Source of the DNA: Planctomicrobium sp051466335
Lineage (GTDB): Bacteria; Planctomycetota; Planctomycetia; Planctomycetales; Planctomycetaceae
NCBI RefSeq assembly: GCF_051466335.1
Contig: NZ_CP195793.1
Location: forward strand, 4,743,361 to 4,807,360
Direction: 5' to 3'
DNA: 64,000 bases
Position 1 is the stretch's first letter. Every line of letters starts with the position of its first letter. The translations under genes were made by a program, and so were the position numbers. This document shows positions 27,948 through 36,761 of this stretch, in pieces. A model generated the notes under the pieces. That model worked only from the letters and a program-made list of their open reading frames with translations. It was not told the DNA's origin and made no database searches.

Positions 27948-30900
27948 TCAGTGGACTGACGTCACCGGCTCTGCATGTCCTTCTCCATGTGCCAGTTCGT
28001 CAACGTGTTCTGGCTTCTTTTTGTTCTTCGAGAAGAGTTCCGAGATCGTCTGCATGATCACGTAGAAGACTGGTACGAAGAAGACGGCCAACACGGTCGC
28101 TGCAATCATTCCTCCGAACACCGCCGTTCCAAGAGATCGTCGGGCTGCTGCACCGGCACCGGTCGCAATCACCAACGGGACGATCCCCAGAATGAACGCG
28201 AACGACGTCATGAGAATCGGTCGGAATCGAAGTCGGGCAGCTTCCGCAGCAGCATCTCGAATGGAACGCCCCTGATCACGTAACTCACGAGCGAACTCAA
28301 CGATCAGAATCGCGTTCTTACTTGCTAACGCGATAATCAGAACGATTCCGATCTGCGTATAGATGTTGTTATCCATTCCGCGAAACGCCACAGCAGCGAC
28401 GGTTCCCAGCAACGCCAACGGCACCACAAGAATCACGGCGGCTGGCAGGAACCAGTTTTCATACTGAGCTGCGAGCACCAGATAAACCATCAAGACCGCC
28501 ATGCCGAAGACATAGAAAGCCTGTCCACTTACACGCTTTTCCTGGAATGACAATCCACTCCACTCATAGCCCATTCCGGTCGGGAGCTTTGCGTCAGCCA
28601 TATTCTCCATGACCTGCATTGCCTGACCGGAACTGACCCCCATCGCTGCATTCCCTTGAATGGTCACAGATGGATACAGGTTGTACCGGGTAATCATCTG
28701 CGGGCCGGTCTTCATGCTGACGGTTGAAATAGCTCCGAGAGGAATCATCTCCCCCTTGATATTGCGAACTTCCAACCGTTTGATGTCCTCCGGCCGCTGA
28801 CGGAACTTCTGATCCGCCTGTACTTGCACCTGCCAGGTTCGACCAAATTTGTTGAAGTCGTTGACGTAAACAGACCCCAATGAGGCCTGCATGGTCATAA
28901 AGACATCCTGCAGCTGAATCCCCAGACTCGATGCCTTCTCGCGATCGATATCGACATATAGCTGAGGCACACCGGCACTGAATGAACTGGAAAGCCCTGT
29001 CAGGTGAGACTGCTTTCCTCCTTCGGAAATGATCTCGTTCGCCACTTGCTGCAACTGCAACAATCCCAGGTTTTCTCGATCTTGCAGACGGAACTCAAAT
29101 CCCCCCGCTTGTCCGAGCCCTTGAATTGGAGGGGGCGGAAACGCAAATACCTGTGCTTCAAGAATGGAAGCGGTCTGCATGTACACGTTCCCGAGAATCG
29201 CTTCGAGCGATTTCGAAGGGTCCTTCAAACGATCCTTACGAGGCTCGAAATTCAGGAAGATCGTGAATGCGTTTGGAACCGTCCCGCCATCCATCAACGA
29301 CATTCCCCCGATGGTGAACCACTGACGGACACCCGGTGTGTTCGAGAGGATGTTGTTCAGCTTTTCGATAATGACTTCCGTTCGCTCCAAAGACGCAGCA
29401 TCGTCCAATCGTCCGAACACGATGGCGTAACCCTGATCCTCAGTAGGAAGGAAGCTCGAGGGAAGTTTTGTGAACCAGTAACCGGCGCCTCCTGCGATCA
29501 GCACGAACAACAGCATAAAGACTGCTGAGTAGGGAAGAATCGCTTTGACAATCCGGTAGTAGATCGCCTCAAATCCGCCGTAGACGTAATTAAACCCCCG
29601 ATAGAAGAAGTTCTTCTTCGCTGGAGTCGGGCGCAGGTACAGGGCACATTGAGCTGGCTTCAGCGTGATCGCGTTCACCGCACTAATGATCGCTGTCGCT
29701 GCAATGGTCAAAGCGAATTGCTGATAGAGTTTCCCGGTAATCCCCGCCATAAATACTGTTGGCACGAACACCGCCATCAGCACAAGTGTGATCCCGATGA
29801 CCGGCCCCAGCACTTCGCCCATCGCTTTAATGGTGGCCGTGCGAGCATCAAGCCCACCACGATCGATATGGTGCACGGCGTTCTCCACGATCACGATCGC
29901 GTCGTCGACCACGATACCGATCGCCAGAACCAGACCGAACAGCGTCAGCATGTTGATGGAATACCCCATTGCCAACAATGCTGCGAATGTTCCAATAATC
30001 GTCACGGGGACTGTCGTCGCGGGAATCAACACCGCTCGCCAGTCTTGAAGAAAGACAAGAATCACGATGAGAACCAAGACACCTGCTTCGATCAGCGTCT
30101 TGTAAACTTCCTCAATCGACTCTTCCACGAACTCTGTCGGATTGAAAGGAATGTCGATCTCCACACCTTTGGGGAGATCCTTCTTCATGTTCTCGACTTC
30201 GTGAATCACCGCTTCAGCGACACTCAGAGAGTTCGCTCCTGGAAGCTGAAACACCGCGACCCCGGCCGCAGGCTTCCCGCTCACTTCCATCCAGGATGCG
30301 TAGGACTGCGACCCCAGTTCAACTCGGGCAACGTCCTTCAATTGGGTAATCTGAGCACCCGTTTTATCGTCACGCAACGTACGAATGATGATATCGCCGA
30401 ACTGCTCGGCATCGGTGAACCGCCCCTGAGTTGTAACGGTAAACTGATTGTTCTGATCGCCACTCGCTGGTCGTTGTCCAATCTGACCCGCCGCCACTTG
30501 CACGTTTTGGCTTCCGATGGCGGCAATTACCTCATCAATGGTCATGCCGCGAGCTTTGAGTTTGTCCGGATCAACCCAGACTCGCATTCCGTAGGCACCG
30601 CTTCCGAAGACCTGTGTCCCGCCGACCCCCGGAATACGGCTGATGATGTCCTTAATACGAATCTCAGCGTAATTACTGAGATACAAGCCGTCATACGAGT
30701 TGTCTGGACTTGTCAGACCAACCACCACGATCATGCTTGTCGATTGCTTCTGTGCGACAACCCCGAGCCTTTGCGCTTCCTGTGGAAGACGGGGAAGAGC
30801 CGAAGCAATTCGGTTCTGTACTAGAACCTGCGCCTGATCGAGATCAGAGCCCACCTCGAACGTAATCGTGAGCGTGTAGCTACCGTTGTCGGAACAGACC

Positions 30901-31142
30901 GAGGACATGTAGAGCATGTTCTCGACGCCGTTGATCGACTGCTCCAGCGGCCCCGCAACAGTGTCAGCGAGTACCATGGCGTTCGCACCGGGATAGCTCG
31001 CAGTCACCTGCACCGTGGGCGGAGTCAGTTGTGGATATTGCTCAACGGGCAACCCAAGGATAGAGACACCACCAATGATCATCGTGAGAATTGCGATGAC
31101 GTTGGCAAAAATCGGCCGGTCAATAAAAAAACGATAGATCAT
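27948..31142 (-). CDS. RND-family multidrug efflux pump, inner membrane (AcrB-like, HAE1)
   Basis: 1,064 residues from the ATG at 31142 (a GTG four codons earlier is less likely). It begins MIYRFFIDRPIFA, the standard HAE1 start. The proton-relay Asp pair is visible in GIVVDDAIVIVENAVHH (TM4), and the TM10 Lys in ALASKNAILIVEFA. Two large periplasmic loops and 12 membrane helices are expected from the length and repeats. The trimeric pump takes up amphiphilic compounds from the periplasm and works with the adaptor encoded 66 bp upstream. No outer-membrane TolC-like gene follows; the operon ends at the terminator at 27881-27921. Drug range cannot be predicted. Confidence 0.95.
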   Translation of the reverse strand: MIYRFFIDRPIFANVIAILTMIIGGVSILGLPVEQYPQLTPPTVQVTASYPGANAMVLADTVAGPLEQSINGVENMLYMSSVCSDNGSYTLTITFEVGSDLDQAQVLVQNRIASALPRLPQEAQRLGVVAQKQSTSMIVVVGLTSPDNSYDGLYLSNYAEIRIKDIISRIPGVGGTQVFGSGAYGMRVWVDPDKLKARGMTIDEVIAAIGSQNVQVAAGQIGQRPASGDQNNQFTVTTQGRFTDAEQFGDIIIRTLRDDKTGAQITQLKDVARVELGSQSYASWMEVSGKPAAGVAVFQLPGANSLSVAEAVIHEVENMKKDLPKGVEIDIPFNPTEFVEESIEEVYKTLIEAGVLVLIVILVFLQDWRAVLIPATTVPVTIIGTFAALLAMGYSINMLTLFGLVLAIGIVVDDAIVIVENAVHHIDRGGLDARTATIKAMGEVLGPVIGITLVLMAVFVPTVFMAGITGKLYQQFALTIAATAIISAVNAITLKPAQCALYLRPTPAKKNFFYRGFNYVYGGFEAIYYRIVKAILPYSAVFMLLFVLIAGGAGYWFTKLPSSFLPTEDQGYAIVFGRLDDAASLERTEVIIEKLNNILSNTPGVRQWFTIGGMSLMDGGTVPNAFTIFLNFEPRKDRLKDPSKSLEAILGNVYMQTASILEAQVFAFPPPPIQGLGQAGGFEFRLQDRENLGLLQLQQVANEIISEGGKQSHLTGLSSSFSAGVPQLYVDIDREKASSLGIQLQDVFMTMQASLGSVYVNDFNKFGRTWQVQVQADQKFRQRPEDIKRLEVRNIKGEMIPLGAISTVSMKTGPQMITRYNLYPSVTIQGNAAMGVSSGQAMQVMENMADAKLPTGMGYEWSGLSFQEKRVSGQAFYVFGMAVLMVYLVLAAQYENWFLPAAVILVVPLALLGTVAAVAFRGMDNNIYTQIGIVLIIALASKNAILIVEFARELRDQGRSIRDAAAEAARLRFRPILMTSFAFILGIVPLVIATGAGAAARRSLGTAVFGGMIAATVLAVFFVPVFYVIMQTISELFSKNKKKPEHVDELAHGEGHAEPVTSVH

Positions 31143-31208
31143 CTTCAGTGGCACTCAGTTTGAGTGAAAAATTCAAGACCGCACAAAGTCAGCAATTGAC
31201 CTGAAAAC

Positions 31209-32624
31209 CTATTTTGCAGCTTCGCCAGTCGCAGGCGTCTCCGATGTCGCTTTCGAATCCGACTCTTCAGGAGCTTGGGGCTCTTTCGGTGCAGCGGGCG
31301 CCCCTGGTCCCGGCGGTCCCGCTTGGGCTGCTTTCGCCTGCTCTGCGAGCATCTCCTCAAATTCAGCCTGAGTCATTGGAGTCACTTTCAGCTGAACGCG
31401 AACCTTGAGTAATCCATCCTTCACGATTCTCGATTTCTCGTCGAAATCGCCTGCAACCACACGCATTCCGTCAACGGTGTCTCCCAATTCGACAGACCGA
31501 CGTTCAATGACGTCCTGGTCGTTAATGAGATAGACAAACGCGCCCGCCTGGTCATATCCAATCGAGGACTCGAAAACGAGCATCGCTTTGTCGTTGGTCT
31601 CCGAAGGGATCCGAATTCGCACGAACATCCCGGGCATCAGCATTCCCGGGTTTTCGAACACACCACGAATTTGAACTGTTCCCGCATCCGCTTTGACGCT
31701 TGGAGAGACGTAGTCAACCCATCCGTTGAAGACCGGCTCCGTGGTGTCACCAATGGTCATTAACACTGGAATCTTCTTTGGATCGTCCTCACCCGTTTTG
31801 CTGTACTCAGGGTAGGTTGATTTCAATCTGAACAGGTCCGCTTCGTTGATCGACACATAGGCGTAGATCGAGTCTGTTCTGACGATTGATGCGAGTACGT
31901 TATCGCTGTCAGCTTTGACGTAGTTTCCCTTATCAACAGTGCGTCGGTCGATGAAACCATCAATTGGAGCGTGGATCCGACAATATCCAAGATCAATCGT
32001 CGCCGCTTGAATTTCAGCGTTGGCCAGTTCAACAGCACTCTTAGCACTCAGGATGTCCGTCTGATAATCAGAGTTCGCTTGGTCGAGCTGCGCTTTGCTT
32101 GTCAGGATAAGGGCTTCCCCTTTTTTCAGGGCTGCTTCCGTGCGATCAAACTCCTGCCGCGATGTCGCGTTCTGCCCCAGGAGTCCCGAACTACGCTCAT
32201 GGGTCAACTTCGCCAATTGCAATTCAGACTCATTCAATTGAAGTTGTGAGAGTGCAATTTCTCGGGCTTTGGATTGTTCCGCTTTCTTAAGATTCGCGTT
32301 TGCTTCATCAAGCTTGGCCTTCGCCAAATTCAATTTAACGATGAAGGGCTCCTCATCGATCACGAAGAGCAGATCACCCTTTTTGACGAAATCCCCGTCC
32401 TCAAAATTGCGTTCCAAAAGGATTCCGGCGACTCGATTACGAAGTTCCACACGTTCGACAGCTTGCGTTGTTCCGGTTTGAGAGACATAGCTCGTTACTG
32501 GCTTCACAATCGGAAAATCGTAAACGGCAACTGGATCTCCTGATGGCCGATAAGCATTCGGAGGGGAGCAGCCGAAAGAAAACAGGAGAGCAACACTCAA
32601 AGCCGTGATTGAAATATGTTTCAT
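31209..32624 (-). CDS. RND periplasmic adaptor lipoprotein (AcrA/MexA-like)
   Basis: 471 residues from the ATG at 32624. The start is a lipoprotein signal (LLFSFGC lipobox, Cys ~19), fitting an inner-membrane-anchored adaptor. Next come the membrane-proximal and lipoyl half-motifs (VELRNRVAGILLERNFEDGD and the later RIHAPIDGFIDRRTVDKG), separated by a long coiled-coil hairpin rich in Lys, Ala, Glu and Leu, then a beta-barrel region (MTIGDTTEPVFNGWVDYVSP) and a Pro/Ala/Glu-rich tail. This order is the HlyD/AcrA family pattern. It is transcribed first, 66 bp ahead of the RND pump gene. A frame to 32684 exists but adds no recognisable sequence and would bury the lipobox. Confidence 0.92.
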   Translation of the reverse strand: MKHISITALSVALLFSFGCSPPNAYRPSGDPVAVYDFPIVKPVTSYVSQTGTTQAVERVELRNRVAGILLERNFEDGDFVKKGDLLFVIDEEPFIVKLNLAKAKLDEANANLKKAEQSKAREIALSQLQLNESELQLAKLTHERSSGLLGQNATSRQEFDRTEAALKKGEALILTSKAQLDQANSDYQTDILSAKSAVELANAEIQAATIDLGYCRIHAPIDGFIDRRTVDKGNYVKADSDNVLASIVRTDSIYAYVSINEADLFRLKSTYPEYSKTGEDDPKKIPVLMTIGDTTEPVFNGWVDYVSPSVKADAGTVQIRGVFENPGMLMPGMFVRIRIPSETNDKAMLVFESSIGYDQAGAFVYLINDQDVIERRSVELGDTVDGMRVVAGDFDEKSRIVKDGLLKVRVQLKVTPMTQAEFEEMLAEQAKAAQAGPPGPGAPAAPKEPQAPEESDSKATSETPATGEAAK

Positions 32625-33399
32625 GAGAGTACGACGTGAGAGTTCAGAGACGTTGGTTTGTTCAAAATGAAGAGGGCACATCACTGGCCGAGTATCCCTA
32701 AAAGTACAGAGACGAAGTCGACAAAACTTGCCTCACTGATCGCAGTTTGCAAATCCCAATGACGTACTTTTGCGTCAGATCGCTGAAAGTCGAAACTCGC
32801 CGGTCAACCTGACTGCACGTCTCTCGTTAGTCGAACGAGCGAAGTTTGAATCGACCGAAAATACATCCCACCGACAAACTATACCGAACAGAGTAGTTTT
32901 TAACAGCCATGCGAGGTCTTCATCAAGTCTTGCGCGATGAATCGATCTGTCACACGATGTATATGGAAACGAAAACCTTCTGAGACGGAAACGGTGATTG
33001 GGTTCGGGAATATCTCAGAACTGAATTCAGTAAACGGCGAAATTTCACATAAACCTCTTTAAATACTGAGAAACTTGGCGAACGGGATGATATAAGGTGA
33101 AAGTCCGCTGGGTGATGAAATCCGTAAAATTGATTTGCGTCTGCACCTCACCAGGGCACCTCATCACAAAACAACAGAACAACTGACCACCAAACGCCTT
33201 AAGATCGAACATCACAGAAGATCAGTTCAAGCAGCGAACGACACGGCGAATCCGCATTCCCGGATTTGCACACCACTTTGGAGCTGAAACAGCCCTTACT
33301 TTTCGATCTTTTTGCTCTCGATCTGACAGGAACCTCGGCGTGATTCAGACGAAATTCGCGAGAAGTCGCTTCTCTAACCATCAAAATCGTCGGGCACAA
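32625..33399. other. Divergent intergenic region RND operon / EF-hand gene
   Basis: About 775 bp with no supported ORF; it is locally A+T-rich near 32870-33080. It must hold the promoter of the minus-strand efflux operon and that of the plus-strand EF-hand gene. No TetR- or MarR-type regulator gene is present and I found no clear long palindrome. Imperfect pairings such as AAGGTG with CACCTC near 33090-33160 are too weak to claim. Confidence 0.4.
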
Positions 33400-35358
33400 A
33401 TGATCGCTCAGCAGTCTATTATCCGCCTCACGGTACACTTAACAGTGTTCTTTTCTCTCGCGTTCAACGTCGCTGTGGCACAGAGGAACGAGATTGCCGA
33501 AAGATTCCAGCAGCTAGATACCGACAAGGACAAGTCACTGACAATCGACGAATACCTTGTCGGATCAACGAGCCCAGAGCGTTCGAAACGTGATTTTCTG
33601 GTCTTCGATATCAACGGCAATCAGCAGCTTTCGCTCGCAGAGTTTTCCGCTATTCCCAGTGACTTGAATGCTCAAGGACGGGGGGAAATTGAAGACCCCT
33701 ACGACGATCTTTTGACAGCGGCGATCGACTCTGCAGAACAAATCATTGCTGATTGGAAAAATGATCAAGTGCCATCCAACGAGCTGACTCGGGTCATCAC
33801 AGAGCTCGAATATCTCTATGGAGATCAGAGGTATTCATATAGTCAGGCCTTCGAAAATCAACTGCGGCGCCTGAACAACAGGAATTCTCTATTTGTTTCT
33901 CGACTCACCGCGAAAGAATTCATTTCGGAACAATTCGGAATTACCTACTACGGACATGACCTGCGATTTTCAGATGGCAGACTGGCGCCCATCTCGCGAT
34001 TTCTAAGAGCAGACCAGAATGTTGATCAGAAACTCTCTCGGGACGAATTTCTGATTGCGTGGCAGGATGCGGGAGCGAGTGCACTCTTCGATCAAGCAGA
34101 TGCCGACCACGATGGCGAATTGACACTGTCCGAGCTGACTGACCCCAACTGGTCCGGGCACGATGATCCAATTCTGAGGTTTCTCGCCGCAGATACAGAC
34201 CTCAATGGGTTTCTCAACCTGGAGGAATTACTTCAAAGCGAGCCAAAAGAATTTTCGGCGCTGGCGAATATGACATGGAAAGCGTTTGATAGCGACAAAG
34301 ACAATCAATGGACCCTCTCGGAATACAGGCTATCGCTTTTCGGCAATCGGGGACTGGACGCTCGCCAGCAATTTACCGATTCAAACCGATCATGGTCCCT
34401 GGAGAAGTACGAGTTCCAACCTCTCAACCACGCGGAATTCTCGCTGATCTTTAATTATTACTTCTACCGGATCGACCAAGACGAAAGTGGCAGACTGGAG
34501 TCGAATGAACTGGAATTTCACAGACTCCCAAGCGACGCGTTTTACACGATCAACCTGGACGGATCAGGACTACGCAAAGTCTATCAATCTGATGAATATT
34601 CAGGGGCGGGATCGCCCTGTGTCTCTGCTGATGGCAAAAAAGTGATCTTTGACCGTCATCGTGGAAATGAGACCTACAACCAATATCGCGCAGCCTATTT
34701 CCTGCTCGACGGCGAAGAAGAAGGGGACCTCTCACATGGACTGATGCCAACGTGGTCGCCTGATGGCCAATACTACTCATGCTCCCGGTATAAGAATGAG
34801 ACAGGGGAGTACGGAACCTGCATTATGAACGCCGATGGAACGCTCCATCAGCATTTGTCCACTGATACCTGGGGCGCACAATGGTCCCCCGACGGACAAT
34901 CGATCGCGTGCATTAAAGGGGGCGATTCGATTGCGGTCTATGATGTTGCATCTGAAGAGTTTAAGACCGTGATGGACGCCAAAACCCATAAGTTGGACTC
35001 CCTCTGGTACAATATGTGTTGGTCTCCCGATAGCAAAATGCTCGCTGGACGTGTCACACAAGTAAACGGTGGGGATGCTATCGCGATTATCAACATGACA
35101 GATTCTGCCCCGAGAGTTCGTCTGATCAAGCCTGCAGCGTCATTTGATAACGACATGGCTTGGACTCCAGATGGGCAGCACCTTATTTTTTCTATGCATC
35201 ACGAGCGACTCAATCGGACACGACTGTTCCGCCTTCCTATCGAAGGCGATGCACAAGCGGTAGAGATTCCTGGCATTCCGGAAGAACTCAGTCTGAACGC
35301 CGTCTGCACTCGTCCGAATGGTGAGGGCATCGTCTTCCGAGGAGTTGCCATCCCTTAA
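33400..35358 (+). CDS. Secreted EF-hand repeat protein with TolB-like beta-propeller
   Basis: 652 residues from the ATG at 33400; a GTG at 33340 would place 20 basic residues before the signal peptide. After a signal peptide (cleavage near AVAQ) come at least seven 12-residue EF-hand loops: DTDKDKSLTIDE, DINGNQQLSLAE, DQNVDQKLSRDE, DADHDGELTLSE, DTDLNGFLNLEE, DSDKDNQWTLSE and DQDESGRLESNE. Most keep Ca2+-ligand spacing. The C-terminal ~270 residues hold about five PD40/TolB-type blades (PTWSPDGQYY, AQWSPDGQSI, MCWSPDSKML, MAWTPDGQHL). The protein should be exported and Ca2+-responsive, with a ligand-binding propeller; the partner is unknown. It stands alone, with long intergenic regions on both sides. 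Confidence 0.85.
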   Translation: MIAQQSIIRLTVHLTVFFSLAFNVAVAQRNEIAERFQQLDTDKDKSLTIDEYLVGSTSPERSKRDFLVFDINGNQQLSLAEFSAIPSDLNAQGRGEIEDPYDDLLTAAIDSAEQIIADWKNDQVPSNELTRVITELEYLYGDQRYSYSQAFENQLRRLNNRNSLFVSRLTAKEFISEQFGITYYGHDLRFSDGRLAPISRFLRADQNVDQKLSRDEFLIAWQDAGASALFDQADADHDGELTLSELTDPNWSGHDDPILRFLAADTDLNGFLNLEELLQSEPKEFSALANMTWKAFDSDKDNQWTLSEYRLSLFGNRGLDARQQFTDSNRSWSLEKYEFQPLNHAEFSLIFNYYFYRIDQDESGRLESNELEFHRLPSDAFYTINLDGSGLRKVYQSDEYSGAGSPCVSADGKKVIFDRHRGNETYNQYRAAYFLLDGEEEGDLSHGLMPTWSPDGQYYSCSRYKNETGEYGTCIMNADGTLHQHLSTDTWGAQWSPDGQSIACIKGGDSIAVYDVASEEFKTVMDAKTHKLDSLWYNMCWSPDSKMLAGRVTQVNGGDAIAIINMTDSAPRVRLIKPAASFDNDMAWTPDGQHLIFSMHHERLNRTRLFRLPIEGDAQAVEIPGIPEELSLNAVCTRPNGEGIVFRGVAIP

Positions 35359-35849
35359 GCGAGCGGGGTCCACCACACTGGGGAAAATCGATTGAACAAG
35401 GAGCGGATGGCTGTTGCAACGCCATTTGTCATGCGACGCCATCCATGCGCATGGGAAACAGGTTCACCCTCAGCTCAAAGTGATAATCCCGTGGAATTCC
35501 CTCCTTCGAAATGCGAGTTTCTCAGCAGCACACGAAGGAGTGCAGCGTATATTTCGAGATTTTTCTCGCACGTTTTTCCACGACATCGCTCGAACAATCG
35601 GATTCCTTCTGGAACAAAAGTGATTGGGTGTTAATCTAAAACTGAAACCTTTCCTTGATCATTTCAGTAGAACAAACTGGAACTTCTCGCGCCTGGGGTG
35701 CGTCGGAGTATCCGTAACGTCGCTCAATCAACTTCAATTCCTGGTTCGCCCTGCACGTTTCAATTGACAATTAAAGCATGAGAAACTGACTTAACTGCCG
35801 ACACGCGTGTACTCTGAGTATTCCTTCGCATCGTTTTTGAATGTGATTT
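35359..35849. other. Intergenic region upstream of the DUF58 operon
   Basis: 491 bp with only short, non-convincing frames. A TTGACA hexamer at 35764-35769 lies 80 bp before the DUF58 start, but no TATAAT-like hexamer stands at the right spacing, so I do not call a promoter. The MoxR AAA+ ATPase gene that usually precedes DUF58 genes is not present here. Confidence 0.4.
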
Positions 35850-36761
35850 ATGATTCCAGACAGTCGGCAGCGTCGATTCCTAGATCCGCAGATTCTCTCA
35901 CGCTTATCAGCCATCCCCCTATTATCACGTAGGTCGATGCTTGGAAACGTCTCAGGAATTCACGCAAGTCCTCACCGGGGTGCCAGCGTCGAATTTGCTG
36001 AATATCGCCGCTACCTGCCCGGGGATGACCTCCGACGCCTCGACTGGCGTGCCTATGGACGTTCTGACCGATTTTACGTGAAAGAGTTTGAAGCCGACAC
36101 GAATTTGCGTTGCTGCCTGATTCTGGACACGAGCGGGTCCATGAACTTCGGCTCGAAAGACGTGACAAAGTTCGAATACTCCCAGAAGATCGCGGGCTCA
36201 CTCGCTTACCTCACTTCCATGCAGGGAGATGCTGTCGGACTCTCCTGTATCGCCGAGACAATTGTTCGAACGATTCCTCCGCGCAGAACACCCTCTCACC
36301 TGCGTGGTCTCTATGACATTCTGGAAAATGCGACCCCGAAAGGAGACACCCAGCTCGTCTCCCGGTTGCACGAGCTTGCAGAAACGATCCGACAACGAGC
36401 GTTTGTCGTCATCATCTCGGATCTGTTTGTTGACCCCGCTGGACTTCGCTCCGCTTTCGAGCACTTACAGTTCAGAAAGCACGACGTGGCCGTCTTCCAT
36501 CTACTCGATCCGCTGGAACTGGAGTTCCGCTTTCAGAGGCCGATGCGGTTTCTCGATATGGAAGGGGGAGCTTCGGTGTTTGCGGAGCCGAATGACATCT
36601 ACGACCGATACCAGATGGCGCTCACAGAGTATCTGGCAGCGATCAAAGAGATCACTCAAACCAGTGCGATTGACTATCATCAGGTACGCATCGACGAGCC
36701 TTATGAGAACGTCCTGAGCCGGTTTCTGATCGCCAGAACGAAAGGGCGAGCGAGCAAATGA
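35850..36761 (+). CDS. DUF58 domain protein
   Basis: 303 residues. The DUF58 core motif PGDDLRRLDWRAYGR sits at 57-71, followed by a von Willebrand A-like fold with a MIDAS-type DTSGSM at 93-98. DUF58 proteins normally act with a MoxR AAA+ ATPase and membrane von Willebrand A proteins in assembly or maturation of envelope or metal-dependent complexes. No membrane helix or signal peptide is visible, so this copy is cytoplasmic. The start is the ATG at 35850 without a clear ribosome binding site. The stop overlaps the next start as ATGA, so translation is coupled to the BatA-like membrane protein. No MoxR gene lies upstream in this window. Confidence 0.9.
   Translation: MIPDSRQRRFLDPQILSRLSAIPLLSRRSMLGNVSGIHASPHRGASVEFAEYRRYLPGDDLRRLDWRAYGRSDRFYVKEFEADTNLRCCLILDTSGSMNFGSKDVTKFEYSQKIAGSLAYLTSMQGDAVGLSCIAETIVRTIPPRRTPSHLRGLYDILENATPKGDTQLVSRLHELAETIRQRAFVVIISDLFVDPAGLRSAFEHLQFRKHDVAVFHLLDPLELEFRFQRPMRFLDMEGGASVFAEPNDIYDRYQMALTEYLAAIKEITQTSAIDYHQVRIDEPYENVLSRFLIARTKGRASK

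Noticed and set aside
29649..30824. 391-residue plus-strand frame inside the RND pump gene
   Set aside because: Lies wholly antisense to a complete, motif-rich RND transporter; its translation is His/Arg/Cys-rich and has no recognisable domain.
35764..35800. Sigma-70 promoter for the DUF58 operon
   Set aside because: TTGACA is present, but no acceptable -10 hexamer lies 16-18 bp downstream.
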